DNA of 64,000 bases from Aradus depressus (lineage: Eukaryota > Arthropoda > Insecta > Hemiptera > Aradidae): contig OY759214.1 of NCBI GenBank assembly GCA_963662175.1, positions 16,182,001 through 16,246,000 of the forward strand, read 5' to 3'. Both the position numbers and the translations under genes were made by a program. Shown here in pieces: positions 43,231 to 54,362 of the stretch (the first letter of the stretch is position 1; each line of letters begins with the position of its first letter). Under the pieces are notes generated by a model. That model was not told where the DNA came from. It did no database searches and saw only the letters and a list, made by a program, of their open reading frames with translations.

Positions 43231-43660
43231 AAATTGTTCTAAATTTGTGTCTGTTCCTTAATGACAAGTTAGAAACTGACATGGCGGCTTTATGCATACA
43301 TGGCCATATATTTACCTTGCCTATCATGAAGGAGCTGATGGGGCTGAAGTGCCTTACCCCAATGGCTCCCCCTATCGTCCTAAGGAAGGTAGTTAGGGAA
43401 GTGAACTGTATGAGAGATCTCTATAGCTTCCTTCCCCCTTCTCCCATATTATACCTCCATTTTGTTTCTACACATTTTTCACCTCTTCCTGTTATTTTTA
43501 GGAAGGTTTGAACTCGTTTATTATGAAGAAGAATGAATCAAATTGTATTTGAGACTGAGCACAAACATTTTATTTATAAGCAAAATTTAGATTAAATCAT
43601 AAGATAAAACGGGATGAGAAGTATCAAAGGAATAAAATGTATTTATGGACATTGATTGGT
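43231..43660. other. no recognised feature
   Basis: An 88-codon frame (43245-43511) has no recognisable domain or splice context. Confidence 0.35.
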
Positions 43661-43800
43661 GATGTACCACTGTTGATGACTGTTATGGTTTTAAAAATAA
43701 AAAAATACGCTCAATTATTTTTGAGGGAGAGCGAAAAGTTAATTGTTTATTTCGTTCTGGGTAAGTACATTGCTGAAGATTCACCGACGACTTTTTTTAT
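43661..43800 (-). repeat. Penelope-like motif remnant and family C end
   Basis: TGTACCACTGTTGATGACTG resembles the class-1 Penelope motif. 43700-43795 is the reverse end of family C (GAGGGAGAGCGAAAAG, TTCGTTCTGGGTAAGTACAT, TTCACCGACGAC). Confidence 0.6.
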
Positions 43801-44612
43801 ACAATTAATAATCATAATATAATAAATAACATCATAATATGATCACTCGTCTTCGGTCACGTACCTCAGGAGTACAGCCACGAACTTGACACTGCTTAAT
43901 TTATCGCAATTACTAATGACAAATGTTATGTGGTTGTAAATATGTAAATAAATAAAACAATAAAAAATTGAAATAAGATGTTATTTGTATATAGTTTGGG
44001 TGTGCAATACATTCTGCAGTTTGCAAAACTGAGCTGAGTCAGGCATATCTGTATAAAAAACTCTGTTAATGTTTTAATAATTATCAGTGACTTCTCACCT
44101 TGTATGTTCTTTATGAATATATTAATAGGTACTTTAAATAGATTTCAATTGAATTCAATGGATTTTTTCTAGCCTTTTTGTAGACAACAACAGCTGTTTT
44201 TGCACAAAATTCTTTTTACTATGTGTTCTTTGTATATTGAAGAATATTTTTATCGGAAAAAAGTCGAAGTTTGTACGTTAGAATACAGAAAAAAACGGCT
44301 CAAAAAAGTGGTGTCCGATGGTAAACCGAAAAGGGCTTCGCCCGGATTTTTACATTTGAAATCGAAAAATTATATTTTGCGCGAGAATTTTGTCTCTTAA
44401 TTGATTTCAATGGGGATTTCGTTTTTCGGTGATTATTCCTCCGTGGTATGTTCGATTTCAGATTTTTTAAGTAGTAAACCATCGTCACCGTGTCCACTAC
44501 CATCGTGGCAAATTTCAATGTGATCGGTAAACGGGTTTAGGAGGAGTACGAGTACAACGAAATACATGAGTCGCCTAAGAAAGAGCTTCGTAAACTCAGC
44601 TCAATAATTGAG
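43801..44612. other. no recognised feature
   Basis: AT-rich then mixed; a 66-codon Lys/Arg-rich frame at 44200-44400 has no recognised domain. Confidence 0.4.
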
Positions 44613-44613
44613 A

Positions 44614-45510
44614 GGGCGCCAGTAGCTCAATGGTTTGAACTAAAGACAGCGGGTTCGTAACCCGGCACTTAGTTTATTTTATCTGGGATGTAAAATAAAC
44701 TTAAGCACGCCGTCGTTCGAATGGGACGTTAAGCGATGATCCCGAGCCGGTACTCGTTAAAAATCCCGATCCTAGGTGAATAAAATTAGGTAGGTCAAAG
44801 ATTACCAGTAGTCAAGGAATTCAAATATCTCGGGGCTCTCTTCACAGAAGATAATGACGTTAGCCACGAAATAAGAGTACGCATTGCTGCAGGGAACAGA
44901 TGTCTATTTGCGGTCCAGAGAATACTCAAGTTCCGCACATTAACGTGGAGGGCCAAGATAATTGTCTATAAAACCATTGTCCGTCCAATTGTAACTTACA
45001 TTGGTGAAACTTGGGCGTTGACAAAAGAAAATGAAGAGACTCTGCTACTGTGGGAACGGAAAGTACTTAGAAAGATTTATGGACCAGTTTCCGAGAACGG
45101 CAGATGGCGTATCCGGAAGAACAGAGAATTGAGAGACCTCTACGGGGATTCCGACCTGGTATCCGTGATCAAGCATGCGAGATTACGTTGGTTGGGCCAC
45201 GTAGAGAGAATGGAAGGAGGAAGCCTCCCTAAACAGGCCCTCTACGGTAGGCCAGGAGAAGAGGAAGACCGAGACTCCGTTGGCTGGACGACGTCGAGGC
45301 GGACCTCCGAGTGTTGGGCATCAGGGGATGGATGGAGAAGGTTTTGGATCGAGACGAATGGAGGAGGATTGTGACGGAGGCCCGGGTTCTTTCAGGACCG
45401 TAGCGCCGCAGGAAGAAGAAGAAGAAGGTCAAAGATAGTAACTCCCTTAGTAGAGTCAGGCTCATCTCCACCAGAGCGACGAAAGAGCGCTCTGGTGGTA
45501 GATAATGTGC
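44614..45510 (+). mobile_element. SINE family A split by a LINE
   Basis: Left piece 44614-44802 (GGCGCCAGTAGCTCAATGG, B box GGTTCGTAACC) and right piece 45426-45510 (GTAGAGTCAGGCTCATC, AAGAGCGCTCTGGTGG). Confidence 0.9.
44803..45425 (+). pseudogene. RTE-like LINE, 5'-truncated, 11-bp TSD
   Basis: Inserted in a SINE; TSD aggtcaaagat at 44792-44802 and 45426-45436. The frame reads PVVKEFKYLGALF, VRPIVTYIGETWALT, WERKVLRKIYGPV, HARLRWLGHVERM, then after one frameshift near 45240 [16 protein letters not shown] and [10 protein letters not shown]. Ends with (GAA)n. This is the tail of the RT ORF; the RT core was lost by 5' truncation. Confidence 0.93.
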
Positions 45511-45534
45511 TCTCCTTATTTATTTTATGATTAA

Positions 45535-46012
45535 AGTCGTCGGTGAATCACCGGCAATGTACTTACCCAGAACGAAATAATGAATTAATTTGTCGCTCTT
45601 CCCCTCCCCACAAAACCAGTCCACAGTTCGGGCTAAAAATCAATTAAATGTCTTCGTTAGGGACTTCAACATTCTCATACTAAATTTTGTATTAATAAAT
45701 TCATTACATCGGCAGTTATTCGAGTTTTTGAGTTGAGGCCTCTCTAATCCCTCCTTTCCTTTAACCGATTTGACTGAAAATCAATAGGTGTCTAGGAGTT
45801 TCTAGATACACATATAATATATCGTGTCAATAAATACATTCTATCGGCAGTTATCGTGTTCACAGTCACACACACTAACACACATACAGACTTTTTTATT
45901 CATTTTTTGAATCAGGTTGTCGGAAAACATGAAATTCCGGTGAAAACTCAACTTTGAATTTCTAACCGATTACATAACTTCCCCTATACTTTGTATAGCC
46001 AGGGGTTAAAAA
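45535..46012 (+). repeat. family C repeat, near-complete
   Basis: GTCGTCGGTGAATCACCGGC start to ACTTCCCCTATACTTTGTAT end. Confidence 0.85.
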
Positions 46013-46499
46013 ATAAAAGAAAGAAAGTATATTATTGTCAATTCAAAATACCCTAACACAATCCAAAAGTGATTAATAAATAACTAATAATAATAATACA
46101 AACAATAAAAAAAACCAAACGTCAATAAACAGTTTTAGCAAACATTTGTGGAGGTAGATACAGAATAATTATAGTCCTCTCAATGAATATATAAACAGGG
46201 AGAAAAGAAGGTGATGAAATGATAAAAAATGGATTTGGGTCGAGAGAAGCCAGCTCTAGAGATAGGGTAGAGATTTAGATTAATTCTTAGCGGGGGGGGG
46301 GGAGGGTAGGGGGGGCGGGTCTTTAGGGCAAGCTAAAGAAAGAACACAGGAACTGGAGGAAAACAATAGACCCCCCCCCTCCCCCAATCCTGAGAAATCG
46401 GAAAATATTGTCCTAACAGGCTGGGTAATATCAAATTCACCGATATTGTCATTTTATCCTATATCATTCACCATACTTACCTTCCTCGATATATATCGA
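46013..46499. other. unassigned, with G- and C-tracts
   Basis: G-rich 46291-46318 and C-rich 46370-46386 face each other around a 50-bp segment. Confidence 0.5.
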
Positions 46500-47172
46500 G
46501 GGTAATACCACACCAACTCAGCATGACGTTACACCTACCGATTTTTTTATGGAAAACTAATGTCATTTTTCGATTCCTCATCCAAAAATAAGCTTAAATA
46601 CAAATTTTCAGCCTTTTTCGATCGATATTTTTTTCTACAGAAGGAAAACATTTTGTTGTCTTTTTTCGAGTTTTTCACAATACGATTTTTTATTTTTTGA
46701 TTTTAACTATCAATATCGGCTGAAAAAATATGTTTTACAGAAATTTTCTGTAGATTTCGAAAATGTTATCGAAAATATAAAAAAAAATTGACCTTTTCAC
46801 TGAAAATGGCAATTTATAATTTTTTTCACATTTTTTTCATGATTTTTTTTCGACATGCTAGTACACCTATTTTTCATCCGTAACACATAGAAATTGTTGT
46901 TCGGGAGTTGAACTTTCATAAAAAACATTTTTGTTCTGGGAAAAACATTTTTATGAACTGTATAATAGCAATTAAAGTGATTATCTATTTTAAGTGAAAA
47001 ACTCGAAAAAAGACAACAAAATGTTTCCCTTCTGTAGAAAAAAATATCGATCGAAAAAGGCTGAAAATTTGTATTTAAGCTTATTTTTGGATGAGGAATC
47101 CAAAAACGACATTAGTTTTCCATAAAAAAATAGGTGGGTGTAACGTCATGCTGAGTTGGTGTGGAATTACCC
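46500..47172. mobile_element. foldback/MITE with ~175-bp inverted repeats
   Basis: Ends GGGTAATACCACACCAACTC and (reverse) GGGTAATTCCACACCAACTC; arms 46500-46680 and about 46995-47172 are closely matched (TGACGTTACACC, TTCAGCCTTTTTCGATCGAT). The AT-rich interior has no frame. TSD not clear. Confidence 0.88.
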
Positions 47173-47299
47173 ATAAGTTAGCTAGACGGTTACCCGGCTT
47201 AGCCCGTAGTTATTTGCGTGGTTAGTAATTTTAAGAGATTTAGAAATAAGTTGAAATGTGCCATGATTCCAGAGGCCTGTGGTTTCTGACATCCAATTT

Positions 47300-47585
47300 T
47301 TGTCCCCTCCAACGTTCTTATAATGAAGTACATAAAAAATTTCATCAAAATCGCTTCAGTTTTTGCTCTAAAGAGTAACAGACAAAACAAAGATTTATAT
47401 TATATGCTGTCGTTCCTCCATAAATCATTTTGATATATCTTTAACGCTTTAGGCAGCGTATGCAATAAATGGCGCCGAAACGGCCGTTTCTCTCCGACCA
47501 TCACTGCTCAGTTCCCTTTAGATAACGCGTAATGATGTACAGCCTATGTCCACTGGGATCCGAACATTAGAAGGGTGCTATCCCA
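47300..47585 (+). repeat. dispersed repeat, copy 1
   Basis: AATCGCTTCAGTTTTTG and GCAGCGTATGCAATAAATGG, ACGGCCGTTTCTC, ACCATCACTGCTCA match 62000-62290. LINE-3'-end-like wording; family not assigned. Confidence 0.6.
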
Positions 47586-47819
47586 TACGAACATCAGTTT
47601 AACAACAATCATTTGTTGGCCCAAGTTTGGTAGAGTGTTGACAAATTTGACCCAAAACGTGGTGTGAGTCTTATGCACGTACACGCATTAGATGACACTT
47701 TAATACGACATAGTCCCTAGCGCTAATGTGTTTTCCTTGTCATTCTACAAATTATCGAAGACAGGAGACAATTCCTTGGAGGGGTGGGGGATGGGGGTTA
47801 AATCAAATACTGAAATTGA

Positions 47820-48400
47820 AGTCCCCTCCCCTGTTCCTTAACTACCCTTCGGAAAATTGATAGCGTTAAATATTAAATTTCACGTTGATACATTCATTAT
47901 ATCGCTAGTTACTGTTTTTTTTGTGTTGTCCCCCCCCCCCCCCCCCCCCCCCCCCCAATCACCCCTTTCCCTTTGGGCGATTTGACTGAAAATCAATAGG
48001 TGTCGTCCTCATTAAGTTTTGGATACACATAAAATCTCGTGTGAATACTTTTATTCCATCGAGCCTTATCACAAAGTATAGAAAAGGTATGTAATCGGTC
48101 AGAGAATGTGTATGTGTCTGTGCGTGTCTGTGAACACAATTACTCCAGATAGAATGATTATATCGACACGAAATTTTATATGTGTATCCAGAACTCTCTA
48201 AGAATGACACGATGATGTAATGATTGTATCGACATGAAATTTCACATTTAAAGTCAAAACACAATGAGGACTAATCTGTAAAATTTAAGAGATATCGGGT
48301 TCAATTCAAAAACCGAATTCGGTTTGACAATTCTCGAGAGAGAAGAGGAGGGGTTAAATAACATACTGAAATTTCTTGGGAGAAAGGGGGGGGGGGGGTT
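47820..48400. repeat. family C repeat, mixed orientation, with poly-C
   Basis: Forward blocks to about 48070 (ACGTTGATACATTCATTATA), a C-tract of about 25 nt at 47931-47956, then reverse blocks 48075-48300 (GTATGTAATCGGTCAGAGAA, CGACACGAAATTTTATATG). Junction suggests two copies meeting. Confidence 0.7.
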
Positions 48401-48732
48401 AAACTACTTACTGAAATTTCACTCAATTTATCTATATGTTTTTCTATTCATTAAACATTTTTTTTTTTTTTGAATGGACTAGAATTACTTTAAATATTGA
48501 CAGTTTACTTGATATATCAGAGAGTCTTCATTCCATTTCAATCAACGAGAAATAAAAGAAATTGAAGACAATGGAATTGAAAAAACTATGCAGAAAACAA
48601 GGAAAAGTTTCAATGGAAATCCTGAAAAGGCGGTTGATTTGTTCAACAAATGGTGCTTTCATTCGAGCGTTGAGAAACATCGATCTCTACCTATAAATCT
48701 GCTAAACACTGAAATTAAACGATACTTACGTA
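48401..48732. other. no recognised feature
   Basis: G-tract just before 48401 and poly-T at 48461; a short frame from 48588 has no domain I recognise. Confidence 0.35.
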
Positions 48733-48858
48733 TGCTTTTTAATATATTGTCTATTTCACAAAATATAAAGAAGTACTTTCGATATTGCTACCATCTTAAG
48801 CCACGTATTTCTCAAGTCTTGGCTGTATATTTTGAGAAATAGACAATATTTTTAAAAA
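48733..48858. repeat. inverted repeat with class 2 hammerhead-like motif
   Basis: Arms AATATATTGTCTATTTCACA (left) and GAAATAGACAATATTTTT (right). The minus strand of the loop reads CTTAAGATGGTAGCAATATCGAAAG, a degenerate version of the 25.1-kb core. Confidence 0.7.
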
Positions 48859-49282
48859 CATAAGTTTTTCTTAATTTTTCTGAAATTAGACGGTAGATGA
48901 CATACTGTTCAAGATAGACGGAAAACCAATACTGAAATTAATTCTTAATTTATCATATCTATTCTCAAATCGAAGAAAGCGTTCATTTTTGCGAGGAATT
49001 CTTTAAGTAAGGTCAATTTTTTTTTCATTATTACAGTAACCAGATTTACAAGAATTGGAAGAGTACGATGAATATACATCACAACAAGGAAATATGAACA
49101 GCCCAAAAAGAAATATGACTTGAGGCTCTTGATGAAATGGCTGGTCAACACCACCAACTCCTCAGGGGTCCTCATCAGAAAGGAAATAAATTAACTTAAT
49201 TTAAAAAAAATAATAATAATAAATGTTACGCAGGTTCTATAGAAGGAGGAATGAAGGAGGATTCTGATTGACAGGAGTCGTT
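48859..49282. other. no recognised feature
   Basis: AT-rich, no repeat ends or domains recognised. Confidence 0.35.
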
Positions 49283-49345
49283 AACATAAAGGGAGTGCTT
49301 CCCGAAACGTTTGTAATTCCTATTTTTTTAGAAGGCAAAAAATAA
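49283..49345 (+). repeat. Penelope-like 3' motif, class 3, partial
   Basis: GGGAGTGCTTCCCGAAACGTTTG then AAAAAATAAATGGGAGAAGTG, as at 40683-40760; CTGATGA box missing. Confidence 0.55.
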
Positions 49346-49689
49346 ATGGGAGAAGTGATATAATAATATATTATATAAGAATATCTCTATTTTAATGAGT
49401 AAAAAAAAATTCTTCAATTCGTTCCATTTTTATTACATTTTCCAACGTAATAAACTTACATTTGAAATGTAATAAACTTACATTTGAAATGTATATAATC
49501 TATTTTTGTTAATAATATCAAAATTCGGCTAATAATATCAAAACATTTCTCTCTTTAAGGAGACACCAGTCACATAATACCTAGGGGTCTCTATGGTATA
49601 TCTGGCACTGTTCGTTCATCCTAATATGACGGAGCAAAAAACAGATTCATACAGAACTCAGTAGATTATTTTTTGAAATGGAAGGAACA
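49346..49689. other. no recognised feature
   Basis: TTACATTTGAAATGTA is repeated in tandem at 49451-49490. Confidence 0.45.
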
Positions 49690-50005
49690 TGGGGTGCGAG
49701 TTTTAGAGTGCGGCTTCTAAATACCGAAAACTGGAAGAAACATATCCCCGGTGAAACGCCAATGCCGCAGACAAAGCGAAATTATAAGTCAGCCAGCAAT
49801 CTTATTCTTCCATTTTAGCCCCTTCAGATAACCATCTGTTCCGGAGACTTCAGAATGTTTTAATTGGCCAACGGATGATTTATAAGATTCTTTGGGGGAC
49901 GGAGAAAGGGCAGTCGTTTTATTTTTTGGATCAAAAAGAAAGATTTTTGTTGAAAAGGGAATTAAATATTTAGAAATAGAATGGAAAAATGTTGTAGAAA
50001 ATTAA
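49690..50005 (+). pseudogene. mariner transposase, C-terminal relic
   Basis: Broken frames: EETYPR-like start, then APSDNHLFRRLQNVLIGQR (third catalytic Asp in the SDNHLF block), ILWGTEKGQSFYFLDQKERF and a KMLXEN-like end. Related to the 12.9-14.5-kb mariner type rather than the one at the window start. Confidence 0.75.
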
Positions 50006-50362
50006 TACAGTAAGGTTTTTATTACTTTTTATCCCAGAATGATGATCTGATAAAATTAATACGAACACAATTTTCTAATTCTGGCTATTTCGAGATAGCT
50101 CTCATAGCAGAAACACGGATTGGCAATTAACCAATGAACATAACGTTTTTGTTCCTTCTTTCTGGGCTACAGTGATACAGTATTTCGGACTGTATGCCCT
50201 ATTAATATAAATATACAGCAAACGAAAGTTTTTAATTTTATTTTCTTATTTGAGGCTGATGTGGTATTTTCAACAGCTCCCAGCACATTCCTCCTCGACG
50301 AAATTCCACCAAGTATAAGGGAAACCAAGATGTATACAAGAAGAAATGAAAGGTGTACTCAC
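50006..50362. other. intron sequence next to the sif exon
   Basis: No repeat recognised. The donor GTGAGT (minus strand, 50362-50357) lies at its right edge. Confidence 0.5.
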
Positions 50363-50508
50363 CCAGCCTTCCTGACGGCGCCGGTACAGTTGAAGGAGGC
50401 GGCAGCAGTTCCTGTCTGCTTGGCCCGGTAGGGCGAGTTGTGAACCGACTCTCCATCATCGTCGTCAGACACAGCCGTGGTTAGGGACATCCTGTCATCG
50501 TCCGACAT
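50363..50508 (-). CDS. sif: still life (sif) / Tiam1-type Rac-GEF, one internal exon
   Basis: 146-bp exon, 48 codons plus two bases. Acceptor TTGCTTTTGCAG ends at 50509; the exon starts ATGTCGGACG and ends GGCTGG before GTGAGT. Translation: [20 protein letters not shown], then [15 protein letters not shown] and CTGAVRKAG. The [17 protein letters not shown] segment, from memory, immediately precedes the first PH domain of insect still life and resembles GAVRKAG of vertebrate TIAM1. Still life is a Rac guanine-nucleotide exchange factor at synaptic membranes in flies. GC and codon use differ sharply from the surroundings. The ATG could be an internal Met or an alternative start. I did not find neighbouring exons in the window. 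Confidence 0.87.
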
Positions 50509-50639
50509 CTGCAAAAGCAAACCAAGAACATTATAGTCAGGATTATTCTCCCGGGAAGAGAGTGTCAAATGAATGTGTCACAGATCACTAATCCGAGATA
50601 GAAATACTGCTTATACTTATATTTTTAATTATAAATAGC

Positions 50640-50825
50640 ACGGGATCGCGGGTTCAACACCCAGGTTTTCTATCTGGGAGGTGAAAAAAAGCATTAGCAT
50701 GCCGTTCTTCGATAGTCTCGAGCATATACGACGTGAAGGACCCAACCCTAGGTGAATAAACTTGAGTAGGCGAAATTAAGGACTTCCACAGGAAAGAGCG
50801 CTCTGGTAGTAGGCGATATGGGCCA
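50640..50825 (+). mobile_element. SINE family A, shortened
   Basis: ATCGCGGGTTCAACACCCAG (B box region), TCTATCTGGGAGGTG, and AAAGAGCGCTCTGGTAGTAGG; several internal deletions. It is upstream of the sif exon in transcription terms. Confidence 0.8.
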
Positions 50826-50912
50826 TATGACTAGAAAAATACATACCTTATCACTTATCATATGTTATGTGTAAAAAGTAAATCATTATGTTCTTTACAA
50901 AATCTTTTCTTT

Positions 50913-51017
50913 TTTTTTTTTGCTTTATGTACGATGCATATTTCCCATGACTCTTATAATGGTGTTTTACCTAATTATTTACGACATCCATGGCCCCGGG
51001 AGGAAGTTTTATCTACG
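50913..51017 (-). mobile_element. SINE family B, 5'-truncated, 13-bp TSD
   Basis: Reverse tail half only: GCTTTATGTACGATGCATAT, GACATCCATGGCCCCGGGAG. TSD aaatcttttcttt at 50900-50912 and 51018-51030. Confidence 0.92.
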
Positions 51018-51298
51018 AAATCTTTTCTTTGTTTCTATACCTTTTCTCATTCTAGTTCACTGCACCTTCACACAGCTTCAATGATGTATTTTGCATTTCT
51101 TGCGTGCAGGCTCTCATTGATCATCTTGCAAATTCTTTATTTAAGTTAGCCTATCATCCCAGCATGGAAACTATTTTACTATACACAAAGGTACTTCTAG
51201 AAGAATATCTTGAAACTCCTCCCGTTTCAACAAGATTTCTGGTCTGGTGTGTAGAGATTTCCTGGGACATACCTTCACCGTGAACTTGTACCGAGGAG

Positions 51299-52134
51299 CA
51301 GTGACGTAGCTTTAGCCCTGAGTGGGCCCTGTATCAACATTTCTTGGGAGGCCCTTTTTCGGAAAATAAACAAAAAACGCAGCATGAACACAATATATTT
51401 GAAAATAATAAAAACAACAATACATATCAAAAAACCTAAAATGAAATTTTTAAAAACAACACAGGTAGGTACTTCATTTATGTTGGAATTATTAAATGGT
51501 AAAGATTGGCAACAACTAGTAAATTATTGCAAAAAGGCTTACGATTTCAGAAACTGAATTAAATAAATAAATAAATAGGAACAAAGATATATTTATTATT
51601 TTATTTTTATTTGTATTTTAGAAAGAAAAAAATTGTTGTTAGTAAGTTTATAAGAAATAAGATTATAAGTTTATAAAATAATATTATTTATGTAAATCTA
51701 GGCTCCTCAAGACGGCTTTGGCTATTGAGTTTGTCTTCATAAAAGGTCACGTTATTGTATATATGTTTTGTATGTAATTTTCTATTATGTTAATTGAATA
51801 AAGACGCTTCTACTATTAAAAAACTTAACTCTAAAAAAAATATTCTAGTGGTTAAATAAAGGTAGGTACTTTTCTTGCCTTTTTTTCGGCGAACGTATTT
51901 ATTATATCATCCATAGCTGAAGAAGATTTTAGTTTCTCAAGTTCTTCTTTTTTTATGGACAGTATAGAAGTTCCAAGATAAATTATTAAGTTTTAATTTA
52001 AAAATTTGGGCTTGGTTTTTATCAATATGACTATGGATAACATTTTACGATTATTTGCTTACCCATGTTGGGGCCCCCTAGCTTGGGGGCCCTATATCAT
52101 TGCTACAACTACTACAGCGGTAGCTACGCCCCTG
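51299..52134 (-). mobile_element. hAT element, 8-bp TSD
   Basis: Perfect TSD CCGAGGAG at 51291-51298 and 52135-52142. Ends CAGTGACGTAGC and (reverse) CAGGGGCGTAGCTACC. The minus strand around 51880-51975 encodes KEELEKLKSSSAMDDIINTF then AEKKARK, the C-terminus of ZMYM-like hAT transposases (DFDD.I..FA..KARK). The rest of the transposase is deleted. Confidence 0.94.
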
Positions 52135-52142
52135 CCGAGGAG

Positions 52143-52558
52143 TCATGTCATGAGTCAAATTAATGTTTTTTCTATAAAAGTTTCACTAAGGACTTGAGGT
52201 CAGTACAAACTCTGATTCCAATATCATATCAGAAAACGTTTCTTAGACCCAGGTGAGCGAGCGCCAGTGACTCCTTTCCAACCTGAGTAAACCGAATGAA
52301 AAGAATTCTAGAGGCGTACATAATATTTTCCCAAGCACCGTCTTGAGTAGCTCCTAATCCAAGAGGGGCCGGCCATCTGCCGCAATCCGGGTTTTACTGT
52401 ATCTTCGAAAAGTGGCGAGAAAGGGGGGCTCATGTTTTTATATTCTCGACATTACCTCTTGATCCGCAGACCATAATCCAACTCAATCTTATACGCACTG
52501 GACTTTTAAGGAAAGACAAATTTGGTTTAAATTTTATTAAATAATTTGTGTTGATTTT
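52143..52558. other. no recognised feature
   Basis: Unassigned; includes GAGGGGCCGGCCATCTGCCG. Confidence 0.35.
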
Positions 52559-52740
52559 TTCCGGCATTTCTTCCAGAGGTTTGTCTTCTTTTTTCTGACA
52601 ATATGTCGGGACTCTTAGACGTTCCTTCTTCTGGTCACTATGAATGTTCATACCAGAAGAAGGGACGTGTGTCGCGAAATATTGTCAAAAAATAAAAAAG
52701 AAGACACCTCTGGAAGAAATGCCGGAAAAAATCAATATTT
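52559..52740. repeat. inverted repeat with Penelope-like motif
   Basis: Arms about 52559-52632 and 52656-52740 (CCGGCATTTCTTCCAGAGG against CCTCTGGAAGAAATGCCGG). Loop side reads CCAGAAGAAGGGACG..GTCGCGAAATATTGTC, which resembles Penelope-like end motifs. The right arm matches 6425-6470. Confidence 0.75.
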
Positions 52741-52994
52741 CATTATCCCAGAGAGGTTTAAGAAACATAAATAGTTTGTTACATCCAGGAAGCTAGGAGA
52801 TCTTTAAGCGCGGTAAAATATCATTATTTGCAGTATCCATGGCTGGGTCAGGACCGTTCTTGATGACATGTCCTAAAAGTTTAGCTTCAAACGTTCCAAT
52901 ACTTACAACATTGTTGTTCATTTTGTTGAAACTTATGACAAATTAATATAGTCTTTTGAAATATTGTCTATTCCACAAGGAATTTCTACGATTA

Positions 52995-53306
52995 TACTGG
53001 TCGGCAAAAAAAAAATTTCAAGTCCTGACACCATTCCTGCTGATTCTTATGTAAAATGACCTCCTAAATCCGAATATGACCCCCGTTTTCCCCCATCACC
53101 CACCGTTCTCGGGGGAGGCCCCCCCCCCTCCCCCCCCACCTATTTTTATCACTTTTCGATAATTTGGAGGGATGAAAAGGATTATTTTAGCCTTTACATC
53201 TCTTCTGAGGGGCTAGAGAGGTGAAAATCTATAAAACATGAACATCGTCTTTTTACATAAGAATCAGCAGGAATGGTGTCAGGGCCGATTTTCATGCCGA
53301 CCAGTG
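52995..53306. mobile_element. MITE with ~60-bp inverted ends
   Basis: Left ACTGGTCGGCA...CCTGACACCATTCCTGCTG, right (reverse) CACTGGTCGGCATG...CCTGACACCATTCCTGCTG. G/C tracts at 53106-53138. Superfamily not assigned. Confidence 0.85.
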
Positions 53307-54214
53307 TTATTTTAAAAATTATGTAATTATTTTGATAAATACACAAACATCATTTGACGCATATAAAATATAACCTAATTTATCTTGTTAGATTGTAATA
53401 ATTTTTATCATTTTATCTAGTTTTGCCACTTATTGGAAGTAAATATTTCAGAACAAACAAACACCTAAACGTAAGCCACTGGGATTTCCTAGTTGAAATT
53501 CTGACCATCCTTACTTACCTGATATACCTAAGAATATTTTTCGCACTCAGCAAAAATGTCGGTAAACTTGACGATGGTAATGCTTAAGTCGATATGTATA
53601 AATTTCTTATGGAGATGACAATATTTCAAAAAAACTATGTTGTATTATTTGTTGCAATGCTTAATTCCACCCTTGCCCATGCACACGTTTTTTTTAAAGC
53701 ACCAAATCTAAATATAATCAGACTGTTTTTTTGTAGCTTCCTTAAAGACCTTCCTGAAGGGAAAAAGGGAAAATTAATTAGTACAATAATTCAAAGTGGG
53801 TGTAATCAATTACCCGATGAAAATTAACTGTTTAATTAGATCGTAACTCAAATCGTTCACCTTTTTTTAAATGAAAAATTACTCCATAACTCATTTAATT
53901 AATCTCGAGTCAATTAAGTAACACCTAATTAAATATAAGGTTAGGAGATAAATTAAACCAATTCCATCTTTGAGTTTTAATTGATTCTCAAAAAATGTCT
54001 TTCTCATAATATTATACGTTACGTGAGTATGTTATAAACTCGAATCGGTCTTAGGATCACAAAAACGAGCTGAGATGGTATAAAATAAGCAAATGTTCGG
54101 TTAATCAGTTCGATCGAGAGGGAGTACGCGAACATTGTAGCGAGTAGAGAACGCCAAAATTTTCCAGAAATGAGGCGACTTTAAGTAGCGAATACACGTA
54201 TTACTTAAGAAATT
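53307..54214. other. no recognised feature
   Basis: A 77-codon frame (53594-53827) lacks domain, splice context and similarity I can name. Confidence 0.4.
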
Positions 54215-54362
54215 TTGTGCCAATTGATTCATTACGGCGGCAGTTATTAGAGTTTCTGTGTGAGCTCCCTCTACCTTATCCGATTTGGCTGAAGTCAAAC
54301 TTTCTCTTTGGCCGATCGTCCTTATGAAGTTCTAGATACACTTTAAAATTTCGTGATGATAC
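54215..54362 (+). repeat. family C fragment, target of the next SINE
   Basis: TGATTCATTACGGCGGCAGT, CTTATCCGATTTGGCTGAAG; continues after the SINE with GTCATTATATTGGGAATTAT. Confidence 0.7.

Noticed and set aside
51262..51284. Exon-like minus-strand GTGAAG before GTATGT
   Set aside because: A donor-like site alone; no acceptor or recognised protein sequence, and a hAT interrupts the upstream side.
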